Below are positions 1-8,543 of a stretch of 41,402 bases of DNA, in pieces; the stretch's first letter is position 1, and each line of letters opens with the position of its first letter. The position numbers and the translations under genes are program-made. The stretch is from the NCBI GenBank assembly GCA_944393395.1, contig CALYAB010000006.1, positions 1-41,402 of the forward strand, given 5' to 3'. The DNA comes from an uncultured Clostridia bacterium. GTDB lineage: Bacteria; Bacillota; Clostridia; TANB77; CAG-508. The notes below the pieces were generated by a model. That model did not search any database, was not told the DNA's origin, and saw only the letters and a list, made by a program, of their open reading frames with translations.

Positions 1-1734
1 CTATTCTTCATTTCCAGATTGTTTCAATCTTAAATAGCCTAATTCTTCCCAACTGTTATATGCTAGATTTAATTTAAAAACTAATTTTGGCTTAGGACCT
101 GCCCTATTTTTGTCAACCACACATGCATAGTATCTAACATCTGGGTCATCATATTTTTTCAAATCATAAAATTTCTTATCAACTTCTTTTAATGAATATT
201 CATAATCTTGAAGATTATCTCTATTTATTTGTTTTATTAAACACAACGTATCTAAAACCTCTTTTACTGTCCTACTTACTGCTAAATCATTTACGTCTAA
301 GTTTACAGGTAATGTTGATGTTTCTGTTAACTGTAATGAAGAACATATAAATATTTCAAAATTTTGAGCTATATTTGATAATATTGTAGCTGTTTTCTTT
401 ATTTCTTCTGCATTACCTATATTAGCAGTATCTGTTTTTAGAGTATCATAAAATACATATTCGATTTTCTCTTTATAATAATAGTTCATAATTACTTTTT
501 TTAATTCATCATTAGTATGGTCTGTTATATTCATAAAATATATTGAATTATTTATTTCTTTATTAATCCAATCTGTAACAGCTATTACTTCATTGAATTG
601 AGAAGATTCTTTTTGTAGTCTTTTTATAAAATCGTGTTGTTTTTCATCTTTCTCTCTTAAAACATGGCCTTGCTCATCAACTTTGACTTTTTTAGGGTCA
701 TCTGCCTTAAATTGTAACGCTAAAATTTCATTTTCTGTTATACTTATTTTATGTCCATGTATTTTTTGTATTTCTGGATTATTAACTATTGTTGTTATTA
801 AACATAATTTCATTTTTTCTTCTGACATTTCATTAGAAATTATTAATACCTTTTTCTTACTGATAAATGCTGTATGTGCAGCTAAGTTAATTGCAAATCT
901 ACTTTTTCCGGCATTAGAAGGCATTGCATATGCCATTGTTTCTCCTTTTCTTATCCCCTTAAATACTTGGGTTAATATTGGAAATGGTAAAGGTAATCCA
1001 TTTGCCAAGTTATTAGTACCTTCTTCAATAAAGTTTGTAAGATTTCTATTTAATATAGTTTGTTTAAATTTCTCTGTTACTGTTACTTGATTTACTGCTG
1101 CTTCTACTTCTTCTACAGACATTTGATCATATAATTCATAATGTCTAATCTCTATTATTTTATCTTGTATAGTTCTTACTGGATTAGTCATATATCCTTT
1201 TCTTAGTACAAATAATTTTTTTAATTCTGTGTATGTTTTTTCCATATCATAATTTTTATCTCTGACATTCTTTTTTAATTGATTTTTAAATCTATACACT
1301 TCTTCTGAATCTTTAGAAAAGTTAAATCCATCTTTGGCTATTTCTGGAGTATATCTTCCTCCTTCTGTAAATAATACACTTTTATACACATTTAATATTT
1401 TATCATCTTCAAAATAGCAATCTCCATATAAGAAATAATATCTAGAAATAGATTTTGGATTTTCCAATAATAATCCCATATATCTATACTCTAAATCTGG
1501 ATCACTTAATTCTTTTGAAAATAATACAGCATCATTATTTTCATCTACTACTTCTTCTATGTCTTCTATTTCAGTATCTTCTTGTGCATTTAGCTCTTTA
1601 ATCCTTGCTAATGCAGATTTATAATCTCCTGTTTGTACAGCCATTTTTATTTCTTCTATTTGCTTTTTGTTTTTATCAGTAATAGGTATTTGATCAATTA
1701 TATCATATATTCTTTTCTCATTCTCATTCGTCAT
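1..1734 (-). CDS. DnaB-like (RecA-fold) helicase/ATPase
   Basis: 577 aa. The C-terminal half is a RecA/DnaB-type ATPase: a Walker A loop MPSNAGKS at about residues 271-278, preceded by the DnaB-like stretch GIRKGETMAYA and followed by a strand-rich segment (KKKVLIISNEMS) typical of the DnaB C-terminal fold. A Walker B-like segment (IEYVFYDTLK) follows. The N-terminal 240 residues are charged and helical and I cannot assign them to the DnaB N-terminal domain. The length exceeds a chromosomal DnaB (about 450 aa), so it is more likely an accessory or phage/ICE-type helicase than the main replicative one. The start is fixed by a strong GGGGGAG site just upstream of ATG at 1734. It lies 13 bp downstream of the hydrolase gene at 1748-2368 and is probably co-transcribed with it. 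The TAG stop is the first codon of the window, so the gene is complete. Confidence 0.7.
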   Translation of the reverse strand: MTNENEKRIYDIIDQIPITDKNKKQIEEIKMAVQTGDYKSALARIKELNAQEDTEIEDIEEVVDENNDAVLFSKELSDPDLEYRYMGLLLENPKSISRYYFLYGDCYFEDDKILNVYKSVLFTEGGRYTPEIAKDGFNFSKDSEEVYRFKNQLKKNVRDKNYDMEKTYTELKKLFVLRKGYMTNPVRTIQDKIIEIRHYELYDQMSVEEVEAAVNQVTVTEKFKQTILNRNLTNFIEEGTNNLANGLPLPFPILTQVFKGIRKGETMAYAMPSNAGKSRFAINLAAHTAFISKKKVLIISNEMSEEKMKLCLITTIVNNPEIQKIHGHKISITENEILALQFKADDPKKVKVDEQGHVLREKDEKQHDFIKRLQKESSQFNEVIAVTDWINKEINNSIYFMNITDHTNDELKKVIMNYYYKEKIEYVFYDTLKTDTANIGNAEEIKKTATILSNIAQNFEIFICSSLQLTETSTLPVNLDVNDLAVSRTVKEVLDTLCLIKQINRDNLQDYEYSLKEVDKKFYDLKKYDDPDVRYYACVVDKNRAGPKPKLVFKLNLAYNSWEELGYLRLKQSGNEE

Positions 1735-1747
1735 TTTTCTCCCCCTA

Positions 1748-2368
1748 TTATATCAAAATTTTGACCTCTTTATTTTTCACTAATTCTTTAAATCTTATCG
1801 CATCTTCTTTATCTCCTACAATAGTTCCATAATGTATAGGAATTACTGTAGATGCATTTATATCATTCGCTAATTCGGCTGCTTCTTTATAGTTCATTGT
1901 ATATGTTCCACCAATAGGTATTAAGGCTACATCACACTCTATATCTTGAATTTCTTTTATATTGTCTGTATCTCCTGCGACATAATATCTTTTATTATTA
2001 ATTTCAATTATATATCCTACCCATTTATTTTCTTTAGGATGAAATTGTTTGTCAATATTGTATGAATATGTCGTTTCAATTTTCAAACCTTTAATATCAT
2101 ATTTTTTATCTGGCTCTACAATGAAAACATTTTCTTTGTTAACTATTTTTTTAGCTTCATCTTCTATATCACTAGTTACTATTAATATAGTATCCTCTTT
2201 TTTTACTTTTTCTATATCTTCTGGTGAAAAATGGTCGTAATGTGAGTGTGTACAAAAGACATAATCTGCATCATTATAATTTTTATCTATTTTAAATGGA
2301 TCTATATATATAACTTTATCTTCAGTTATTCTTATACTACTATGGCATAATACTTCTAGCATTTTCAA
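1748..2368 (-). CDS. Metallo-beta-lactamase-fold hydrolase (UPF0173/UlaG-like)
   Basis: 206 aa. The metal-binding signature HSHYDH lies at residues 41-46 (H41, H43, D45, H46), with the further ligand segments AGDTD near residue 130 and PIHYGT near residue 178. This is the compact single-domain MBL-fold hydrolase group (UPF0173/UlaG-like), usually a cytoplasmic metal-dependent hydrolase of unknown substrate. There is no signal peptide or membrane segment. GGAGG sits 7 nt upstream of the ATG at 2368. It is the first gene of a likely two-gene unit with the DnaB-like ATPase downstream. The family call is secure; the substrate is unknown. Confidence 0.85.
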   Translation of the reverse strand: MKMLEVLCHSSIRITEDKVIYIDPFKIDKNYNDADYVFCTHSHYDHFSPEDIEKVKKEDTILIVTSDIEDEAKKIVNKENVFIVEPDKKYDIKGLKIETTYSYNIDKQFHPKENKWVGYIIEINNKRYYVAGDTDNIKEIQDIECDVALIPIGGTYTMNYKEAAELANDINASTVIPIHYGTIVGDKEDAIRFKELVKNKEVKILI

Positions 2369-2490
2369 TCCTCCATTTCTAAATAATTATTTATGAATTA
2401 CTTTTCTCTAACTCATCTTTTAAGTTTAACTTTCAAAATTAAGTAATACTTTAATTTCTACAGTTAATATATCATAATTTATTTAGATAT

Positions 2491-2603
2491 ACAATGATAT
2501 TGGTAAAATATTTATTAAATTATGTTACTAGATAACGGTTTTTATAGCTTAAATATCCCAAATCATTGTAATTATAATATTTATTAAACCATTATCTAGT
2601 AAC
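2491..2603. repeat. Interleaved inverted repeats (A-B-A'-B', pseudoknot-like)
   Basis: This lies in the 248-bp gap between dinB and the MBL-fold gene. Two inverted-repeat pairs are interleaved, not nested. Pair A is ACAATGATATTGG (2491-2503) with CCAAATCATTGT (2558-2569), one base bulged. Pair B is GTTACTAGATAACGGTTT (2524-2541) with AAACCATTATCTAGTAAC (2586-2603), 17 of 18 complementary. As RNA, the A-B-A'-B' order would form either two mutually exclusive hairpins or an H-type pseudoknot. No gene is visible in the gap. It could equally be a small mobile repeat; finding other copies would decide. Confidence 0.6.
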
Positions 2604-2616
2604 TAAATTATAGTAA

Positions 2617-3837
2617 CTATTTAACGTCATCTTTTCTAAACTTTATTAAATCTTCCACATCCATTTTTCCAGCTCTTGTCACTAAATTATATCCATATTT
2701 ATCTTTTAACTTATCTATTGCCTTATCAAGTTCTTTTTGTTTTTTATTTTCTGAATTATCAAACAATGATATTTGCATCTCTTCTTTGTCTGTTAAATCA
2801 TCAACTCTAACACCTATTAACCTAATAGGTGTACCTTTAATATACATTTGTTCTAATAATTCTTTTGCATTACTATAAATCTCTTTTGTGCTTGCTGTTG
2901 CATTCAACATTTTTCTTTGATGTGAAGTATCAACAAAATCCTTATTTCTTAATTGAACATTTACTACTTTTGCTATCATTTTTTGCTTTCTCAACCTATA
3001 TGTAACCTGTTCTGTTAACGCTAATAGTATTTCTTCCAATTTTTCTATATTTGATATATCTTGTGGTAAAGTTACAGAGTTACCTATCCCTTTTGGTTTT
3101 TCTTTTATATATTTCACCTCAGAATTATCAATACCATTTGCATATTCCCACATCATTATTCCATGTTTGCCAAATTTACTTTGTAATATTTTTTTATCTG
3201 CTTTTGCTAAATCTCCAATTGTTCTTATTTGCATGTTATATAACTTAGGAACTGTTCTCTTTCCCAACATAAATAACTCTGACACGTGAAGTGGCCACAT
3301 TTTATCTTGTATCTCGTTTTCAAAAAGTGTATGTACTCTATCTGGCTTAGTAAAATCTGATGCCATCTTTGCTAAAAGTTTATTATGTGCTACTCCTACA
3401 TTTACTGTAAATCCTAATTCTTCTTTCACTCTTTTATTAATTTCTTTTCCTTTGTTTAATAATGTATCATTCATTAGATATTGTGTCATATCTAAAAAAC
3501 ATTCATCTATACTAAATCTTTCTATTTTATCCGTATATTCTAATAATAGATTATATAACTTATTTGAATATTTTCTATAAATCTTAAAATCAGATGGAAA
3601 TATCTTTAGCCCTGGACATTTTATTCTTGATTGATATATTGTATCTGCTGTTTTTATTCCACATTCCTTAGCTTTCATACTTTTAGCCAATACTATCCCA
3701 GACCTTTTAGACTCATCTCCACCAATCACTGCAGGTATTTCTCTTATATCTATTTTACTTCCTTTTTTTAACATATCTATTGCTGTCCAGCTCAAAAATG
3801 CATTATTAACATCTACATGCAATATTTGACGTTCCAT
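2617..3837 (-). CDS. dinB: DNA polymerase IV (Y-family translesion polymerase)
   Basis: 406 aa, a normal length for DinB. The N-terminal palm begins HVDVNNAF with catalytic D9, and the second catalytic pair is in SIDECFLDM (D111, E112). A YAKSMKAKECG-like finger region (AKSMKAKECGIK, residues 51-62) and the helix-hairpin-helix/little-finger region (PKLYNMQIRTIGDLAKADKK, then TLPQDIS) follow in the usual order. It copies past DNA lesions with low fidelity and is typically induced by DNA damage. I see no LexA-type box in the short upstream gap to 3909. The ATG at 3837 has only a weak GGTGAT site. It is likely a separate unit from the genes downstream because of the repeat-containing gap. Confidence 0.93.
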   Translation of the reverse strand: MERQILHVDVNNAFLSWTAIDMLKKGSKIDIREIPAVIGGDESKRSGIVLAKSMKAKECGIKTADTIYQSRIKCPGLKIFPSDFKIYRKYSNKLYNLLLEYTDKIERFSIDECFLDMTQYLMNDTLLNKGKEINKRVKEELGFTVNVGVAHNKLLAKMASDFTKPDRVHTLFENEIQDKMWPLHVSELFMLGKRTVPKLYNMQIRTIGDLAKADKKILQSKFGKHGIMMWEYANGIDNSEVKYIKEKPKGIGNSVTLPQDISNIEKLEEILLALTEQVTYRLRKQKMIAKVVNVQLRNKDFVDTSHQRKMLNATASTKEIYSNAKELLEQMYIKGTPIRLIGVRVDDLTDKEEMQISLFDNSENKKQKELDKAIDKLKDKYGYNLVTRAGKMDVEDLIKFRKDDVK

Positions 3838-3908
3838 ATTATCACCACTCTAATTATAGAATATATGTTTGGTTTTGTCAATGCCTTTTTTTGTTTCTAT
3901 GTTTAAGT

Positions 3909-4667
3909 TTACTCTCCTCCTAGTTTTCTTTTTTGTGCCATATAAGCAAATTTACTGATAATATTTGATGGCAACAACTTTGCCCCAAATCTTGCTATTT
4001 TTACATCAAATCCTGGAACAATATAAAATTTTCCTTTTTCTAAGTTTTTTATTGCATATTTTGCAACTTGCATACTATTAGCTTCTCTTAAATTAAATTT
4101 AACATTTGCGATTTTATTAAAATTCGTTTCTACTGGACCTGGACATAATATACTAATTTGCACTTTTGACTTTTCTTTTTTTAATTCTTCTCGAATAGCT
4201 TCTGATAGCTTAACTACATAATTTTTAGTTGCATAATATGTGGCCATTAATGGCCCTGGCATAAATCCTGCTATTGAAGCTACATTTAATATTTTTCCAC
4301 TATTTTTTTCTTTCATATCTGTTAAATATAATTTTGTTAATATATGATAAGCTATTACATTTGTCTTTATCATATTTAAATCTTTTTCTAAACTTGTTTT
4401 TGTGAAATTACCACAATCTCCAAATCCTGCATTATTGATTAAGATATCCACATTTTGTACTCTATTGTGGATTTCTTTACAATTTTCTTCATTACTTAAA
4501 TCCATTGATATTATTTCTATCTTTGTTTCATTTTCTAATTCTTTTTTTACTTCTTCTAATTTAGTAATATCTCTTGCTACTAAAACTAGTTCTTCCGCTT
4601 TTTTGGCTAATATTCTTGCCATGTCTTTTCCTATTCCTGATGACGCTCCTGTAATTAAAACTTTCAT
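3909..4667 (-). CDS. Short-chain dehydrogenase/reductase (SDR)
   Basis: 252 aa, classical SDR length. The Rossmann nucleotide loop TGASSGIG is at residues 6-13, the structural motif NNAG at 78-81, the active-site serine in NVASIAG (S131), and the catalytic Tyr/Lys pair Y144-x3-K148. The domain order is complete, so it should be an active NAD(P)H-dependent oxidoreductase. It resembles the DltE/YqjQ-type SDRs of Firmicutes, but the substrate cannot be read from sequence. AGAGG lies just upstream of the ATG at 4667. It is 71 bp upstream of dinB and read in the same direction. Confidence 0.9.
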   Translation of the reverse strand: MKVLITGASSGIGKDMARILAKKAEELVLVARDITKLEEVKKELENETKIEIISMDLSNEENCKEIHNRVQNVDILINNAGFGDCGNFTKTSLEKDLNMIKTNVIAYHILTKLYLTDMKEKNSGKILNVASIAGFMPGPLMATYYATKNYVVKLSEAIREELKKEKSKVQISILCPGPVETNFNKIANVKFNLREANSMQVAKYAIKNLEKGKFYIVPGFDVKIARFGAKLLPSNIISKFAYMAQKRKLGGE

Positions 4668-5165
4668 ATAAAATACCTCTTTTTATTATTTGTATTTTTT
4701 CATATTTTATTATAGTTCTTAATTAGTTGCAAGTTTTTCTCCATAAAAGCTTGTATTTTTTTAAGATACATGATATAGTGTTAACATAAGTTTTTTGGTT
4801 ATATTTTTTAATCTTAAATTATATATTTGTTGTCTTTTATTATTTTATTTATCAAAAAATTATATCTATATATTTTAAATTAATCTGCCAAATCTCTATT
4901 TATAATAACTCTTCTCTCCACCTATCATTATTCAAATCTTTAAGTAAGTATAGAAATCTATTGGTATAAAAAACCTTTTTTATTTTATAACTTTCCATTT
5001 ATTTATCTATTCTATCTTTGCTTACTATTTTTATTCTTTTTTTCTAGCTTTTCATCCAAGAAAAAACTAAGATTAGAATTTTTTGTCAAATACTATCCAT
5101 TTTTTATTCTAATATTTTTATTGTATAACCAAAAAAAATCTGTTAAAATGAAAGGAGAAAATTTA
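4668..5165. other. Intergenic region, no gene seen
   Basis: About 500 bp of very AT-rich DNA between the divergent SDR gene and the broken Rpn-family gene. I see no ORF with a ribosome binding site, no tRNA and no clear hairpin. It presumably holds the promoters for both flanking genes. Confidence 0.5.
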
Positions 5166-6053
5166 TTGAATCATGTAAAAAAATCAAACAAAGTAGATAT
5201 GCTACCATTATCAAATGACTATGTTTTTAAACGTATTTTTGGCAAGGGAGGAAACGAAAAAATATTAAAAAGCCTGTTAGAGGCTATATTAAAAAAATTA
5301 ATATACAAAAAATAGAAGTCAAAAATCCAGAAATTCCAAAAGAAGCAATAGACGAAAAATTAAGTATATTAGATATAAAAGCAGAAATTAACGAAGATAC
5401 TATTATTGATATTGAAATGCAAGTAGGAAATACAACATCAATTGATAGAAGATTAGTTGTATATAATGCCAAATTAATAGCAGGAGATATCAAAATATCA
5501 CAGGAATATAAGGATGCAAAAGATACAATAGTTATATGTATTATAAACGATTCCATTATAAAACGAAATTCATATCTAAATTTAGCAATGTTAAAATATG
5601 AAGAAACAGAAGAAATAAGATATGTAGATATGGGATATAAAGAAGAAGATCAGTATTTAACAAAAATGTGTAAATATTATATAATAGAGTTGCCAAAGTT
5701 CAAGAAAAAAAAAGCCAAAGGTAGCAGATTTACTAGAAAAATGGTTATATGTAATTGGGGGCGATACAAAAATGATAGAAGAGTGTAAAAATGACAATGA
5801 AGAAATTAAAGAAGCAGTAAAACAACTTACAGAAATGAGTGCAGATGAATACGAAAGAGAATTATACGAAATTAGAGAAAGAAGTAGACTAACCTATAAT
5901 ACTGAAATAAACGAGGCAAAGAGAAAAAGTTTAGCTATTGGAAAAGCTGAAGAAAAAAAAGAAATTGCTAAAAAAATGAAAGAAAAAGGTTTTGATATTA
6001 AACTTATACAAGAAATAACAAATTTAACCACAGATGAGATAAATTCTTTATAA
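5166..6053 (+). pseudogene. Rpn/PD-(D/E)XK nuclease-family transposase, two frameshifts
   Basis: Three ORF pieces join into one protein of about 295 aa. The first piece has LPLSNDYVFKRIFG, the hallmark N-terminus of the PDDEXK_2/Rpn family. The middle piece has DIKAEINEDTIIDIEMQ, the nuclease core (D, then E-x-Q). The last piece has VADLLEKWLYVI and the helical tail EKKEIAKKMKEKGFDIKLIQEITNL. The frame changes -1 in an A7 run at 5291-5297 and +1 in an A9 run at 5705-5713, so the net frame is restored. The middle 140 codons are unchanged in character. Rpn proteins promote RecA-independent recombination and are often decayed. The probable start is TTG at 5166, 8 nt after AAGGAG. Homopolymer sequencing error is a real alternative to true decay. 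Confidence 0.75.
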
Positions 6054-6111
6054 TTTTTCTATATAATTTCTTTTTTTGATTATAGTAAATTATATTTTCT
6101 AGAATTTCAAT

Positions 6112-6148
6112 AAAAATCTTAGAGCGTTATAAACACTCTAAGATTTTT
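6112..6148. terminator. Bidirectional intrinsic terminator
   Basis: A perfect 13-bp stem (AAAAATCTTAGAG, 6112-6124, with CTCTAAGATTTTT, 6136-6148) closes an 11-nt loop. It is flanked by T-rich sequence on the plus strand and A-rich sequence before it. It sits between the convergent Rpn-family gene and oapA, whose stop codon overlaps the right arm. Confidence 0.85.
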
Positions 6149-6872
6149 ATTTTCCCCTACTAAATCTATTAAATAACATTCCGACTGCATGAACAATTTT
6201 TGTTGACTGGCTATTTGCAATATTTTTACCTAATGCCTTTCCACCAACAGTTATAGCTGAAACCAAAGCACTAAGTAAGAATTGCAAATCAAAACTTAAA
6301 CCAAATTGATCTGTAATTTTCACAGCGATTAATGCACTAATTGCACCACTTAATACACCACAAATATCTCCTATAACGTCGGCACAAATATTAGCAACTC
6401 TTGGTGCATTTCTTATTAATTTTATTGAATCTTTCGATCCCTTTACTTTTTTTGTTGCTTTAGCATGAAATTCATTTTCATTTGCCACGGTTACTGCTAC
6501 ACCAACAATATCAAATATAATACCAACTGCAATTACAGCAACTAGTATTAAAATTGCTGGTATTAGACTTAAATTTGACACACCATTTGTTGATATATAT
6601 GAAAATACCATTGATAAAATAAAAGTCATTACAAATACTTCTATAAACCACTTAATATTTTCATCTTTCTTTTTATCTTTTTCTTTTTTTCTCTTTTTTT
6701 GCTCAATTTTTTCCTTTACTTCTTCTATTTCTTTCTTATTTTCTTTTTCAACTTTTGCATTTTCTTGTCTCATTGTTTTTTTCATTTCTTTTTTAACATC
6801 TTCTACCTCACACGGTTTTGCTTTTTCGTCTTTTTCTTTCAATTTTATTTTATCCCTTCCTTTTTTACACAA
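6147..6872 (-). CDS. oapA: OapA-like OLE RNA-associated membrane protein
   Basis: Up to 241 aa. Residues 1-72 are an extremely Lys/Glu-rich, probably coiled-coil cytoplasmic segment. Four membrane segments follow at about 75-93, 101-130, 163-184 and 192-212. The family-diagnostic core is GIIFDIVGVAVTVA, then FHAKATKKVKGSKDSIKLIRNA, then NICADVIGDICGVLSGA (quoted here in pieces), which I recognise from OapA, a DUF21/CNNM-related protein that binds OLE RNA at the membrane. The gene directly follows the large structured RNA at 6926-7511 in the same direction, the known OLE-oapA order. There is no ATG at the N-terminus: the candidates are TTG at 6872 (inside the terminator tail) or TTG at 6842, about 11 nt after GGAAGGG. 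The second is more plausible. The long charged extension is unusual. Confidence 0.75.
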   Translation of the reverse strand: MCKKGRDKIKLKEKDEKAKPCEVEDVKKEMKKTMRQENAKVEKENKKEIEEVKEKIEQKKRKKEKDKKKDENIKWFIEVFVMTFILSMVFSYISTNGVSNLSLIPAILILVAVIAVGIIFDIVGVAVTVANENEFHAKATKKVKGSKDSIKLIRNAPRVANICADVIGDICGVLSGAISALIAVKITDQFGLSFDLQFLLSALVSAITVGGKALGKNIANSQSTKIVHAVGMLFNRFSRGK

Positions 6873-6874
6873 AA

Positions 6875-6906
6875 GAGGAAATTTTGAGTTTTCCCAAGAT
6901 TTCCTC
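6875..6906 (-). terminator. Intrinsic terminator of the OLE-like RNA
   Basis: On the minus strand, GAGGAAAT (6906-6899) pairs with ATTTCCTC (6882-6875), extended by a TTG/CAA step across one mismatch and followed by TTTT. It lies between the structured RNA and the oapA-like gene, so oapA would be reached by read-through or by a weak internal promoter. Confidence 0.7.
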
Positions 6907-6925
6907 CTAATTTTATTTTTTATTA

Positions 6926-7511
6926 GATGGCAAAAGTCTAAGTAAATTTTACAGTTTAGGTCTGGTCGAATTTCTCTATCTCCCGCATAGCATTACTGCT
7001 ATTGCCGTTTCCGTTTAAGGGAAATATCTATTATTATATAATAGATACCAGATTGCCACTTAAATCTGTACCTTAATCCATAGACCTCTATGCTTCTCTT
7101 TTAAAGCAAACATTCTAGAAGTTTTCCTTAACACACTTTCCTAGTTTACTAGTCTCTTTTGCAAATGAAATTTCATAAGTACAGTAAAACTAATTTGGCC
7201 AAAACTACGCTTTACTAATTATTTAATCCCAATACATTCACTCAAGACAGGCTACACTGTGCTTTTCGTGTCTTGGCACTCATCACAGGTTACTCTTAAA
7301 TCTTATATAAATTGTATTCATATGTAATCTAAGCCTCCGCGAAATCAGGGAATCTCATGTATGCCATTACATAATACCCTAACCTCTTACTTCCTGAACA
7401 CACACAAACTTGGCGTTTCGCGCACACTCAAGAAACTTCATCGATATGCCCTTTAGTGGATTTTTAGCCCCACCCTCGTAAACTTAAGTATGACTAGAAT
7501 AATGCACCATC
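6926..7511 (-). ncRNA. ole: Large structured RNA, OLE-type candidate
   Basis: About 586 nt with no ORF, visibly richer in G and C than its surroundings. The two ends pair: 5' GAUGG (7511-7507) with 3' CCAUC (6930-6926), and AGUC (7495-7492) with GACU (6938-6935), as in a closed ornate RNA. Inside are many clean hairpins on the minus strand: AUAGCA-GUAA-UGCUAU, CAGAUU...AAUCUG, CAUAGA-GG-UCUAUG, CAAGACA...UGUCUUG, GCG-CGAAA-CGC and a 9-bp UAUCUAUUA/UAAUAGAUA stem. A promoter predicts the start at 7511, exactly where the closing helix begins. Size and its position directly upstream of an OapA-like gene match OLE RNA. I have not compared it with a covariance model. ROOL or another large RNA class is the alternative. 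Confidence 0.75.
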
Positions 7512-7518
7512 GATATAT

Positions 7519-7548
7519 ATTATACAGTAATCATCATAAATATTACAA
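7519..7548 (-). promoter_or_regulatory. Promoter of the OLE-like RNA
   Basis: On the minus strand, -35 TTGTAA (7548-7543), an 18-nt spacer and a perfect -10 TATAAT (7524-7519). A start 7-8 nt downstream falls at about 7511, the first base of the RNA's closing helix. Confidence 0.65.
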
Positions 7549-7657
7549 ATTTCATTTTAGTTTTATTTTGACCAAGAAATATTTTCCATGTTTCTGGCAA
7601 TCTTAATTTTTACGTTTTTATTTATTTTCTCGTTTTTTCTCTTTTTTTCTTTGATTT

Positions 7658-8233
7658 TTAATATCCTATAAAATCCCTTAATTCTTTTTTAGTTTCTTCA
7701 AATTCTCTATCATTAGAAATATTTGCTACTTTTATATTTGGATATTTTTTCTTTATATCTTCTGCCATTTCTAAATATACTTTTTGTTGATTTATACTAT
7801 TTTCTGCTTCAAATTTTGAGTTTTTAAATGTAGCCTTATCTTTTCTATCTAATCTCGTATTATATTTTTCTACATCTTTTAAATATAGTGTTATATAATA
7901 TATCTCAAAATCCAACTTACTAAAATCTTCCAATAGCTTCTCATATACATCAGTAAATGTATAATCTTTTTTACCAAGTCTACAATAATTTTCTTCTGTA
8001 AAAAATGTTCTATCAAATACTAAATTTATACTTTTATTTTCCATCTTTTTTATATATTCTAATAAATTAATATACATCTCTTCCGCCTTTTTTTTACCTT
8101 CTTTAGATGTATCTGAAGTTCCACATAATCTATATAAATTAGTATAACTTAGTGAATATCTTAAAAAATCTGTTACCGTTGTCTTCCCTGCACCTTGTGC
8201 TCCTTCTACTACTATTAATTTTGAATTTGCCAT
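7658..8233 (-). CDS. P-loop kinase, thymidylate/deoxynucleoside kinase-like
   Basis: 191 aa. The Walker A motif GAQGAGKTT begins at residue 11. FDRTFFTEENY near residue 75 resembles the DR-containing nucleoside-binding segment of dNMP/deoxynucleoside kinases. The rest lacks the typical thymidylate kinase DRY/LID pattern I would need to call tmk, so I leave the substrate open: a nucleotide, a nucleoside or another small phosphate acceptor. There is no membrane segment. The ATG at 8233 follows GAGGAG closely. It is read with the 45-aa ORF 15 bp upstream. A polynucleotide or AAA-type adaptor ATPase is also possible. Confidence 0.65.
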   Translation of the reverse strand: MANSKLIVVEGAQGAGKTTVTDFLRYSLSYTNLYRLCGTSDTSKEGKKKAEEMYINLLEYIKKMENKSINLVFDRTFFTEENYCRLGKKDYTFTDVYEKLLEDFSKLDFEIYYITLYLKDVEKYNTRLDRKDKATFKNSKFEAENSINQQKVYLEMAEDIKKKYPNIKVANISNDREFEETKKELRDFIGY

Positions 8234-8248
8234 TTTATTTCTCCTCTT

Positions 8249-8386
8249 CTATTTGTTTTCTTTTTTCTCTTCCTCTTTATTATCATTTTTATCTTTATTT
8301 TCTTGTTTTTTCTTTAGCATATTGTTTATTGAATTCAAAATATCTTCTGGACTTTCGTCAAAATCATCTTTCATAACATGTAACAT
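8249..8386 (-). CDS. Small acidic/lysine-rich protein, unknown
   Basis: 45 aa, beginning MLHVMKDDFDESPEDILNSI and ending in a run of Lys, Glu and Asn. A strong AGGAGG site lies 8-9 nt before the ATG, and the ORF ends 15 bp before the kinase start, so it is translated as the first gene of the kinase unit. The first half looks helical and acidic; the tail is low-complexity and charged. No family recognised. It may be a small partner of the kinase. Confidence 0.6.
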   Translation of the reverse strand: MLHVMKDDFDESPEDILNSINNMLKKKQENKDKNDNKEEEKKENK

Positions 8387-8543
8387 TTTTATTCCCTCCT
8401 TTTTATTTTTTTCATTATACTACTTCATATTTCTATTTTCAATATTAAAATTCTTTAACTTTAAATTGTAACCATAATTTATAGACTTTTTTATCTTTTT
8501 GTTATAAACTATTCATAGAAATAAAAAAACGGAGGAAATATCA

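Noticed and set aside
6926..7511. tmRNA, RNase P RNA or group II intron
   Set aside because: No tag-peptide reading frame with a tRNA-like end, no RNase P core motif, and no domain V hairpin or reverse transcriptase nearby.
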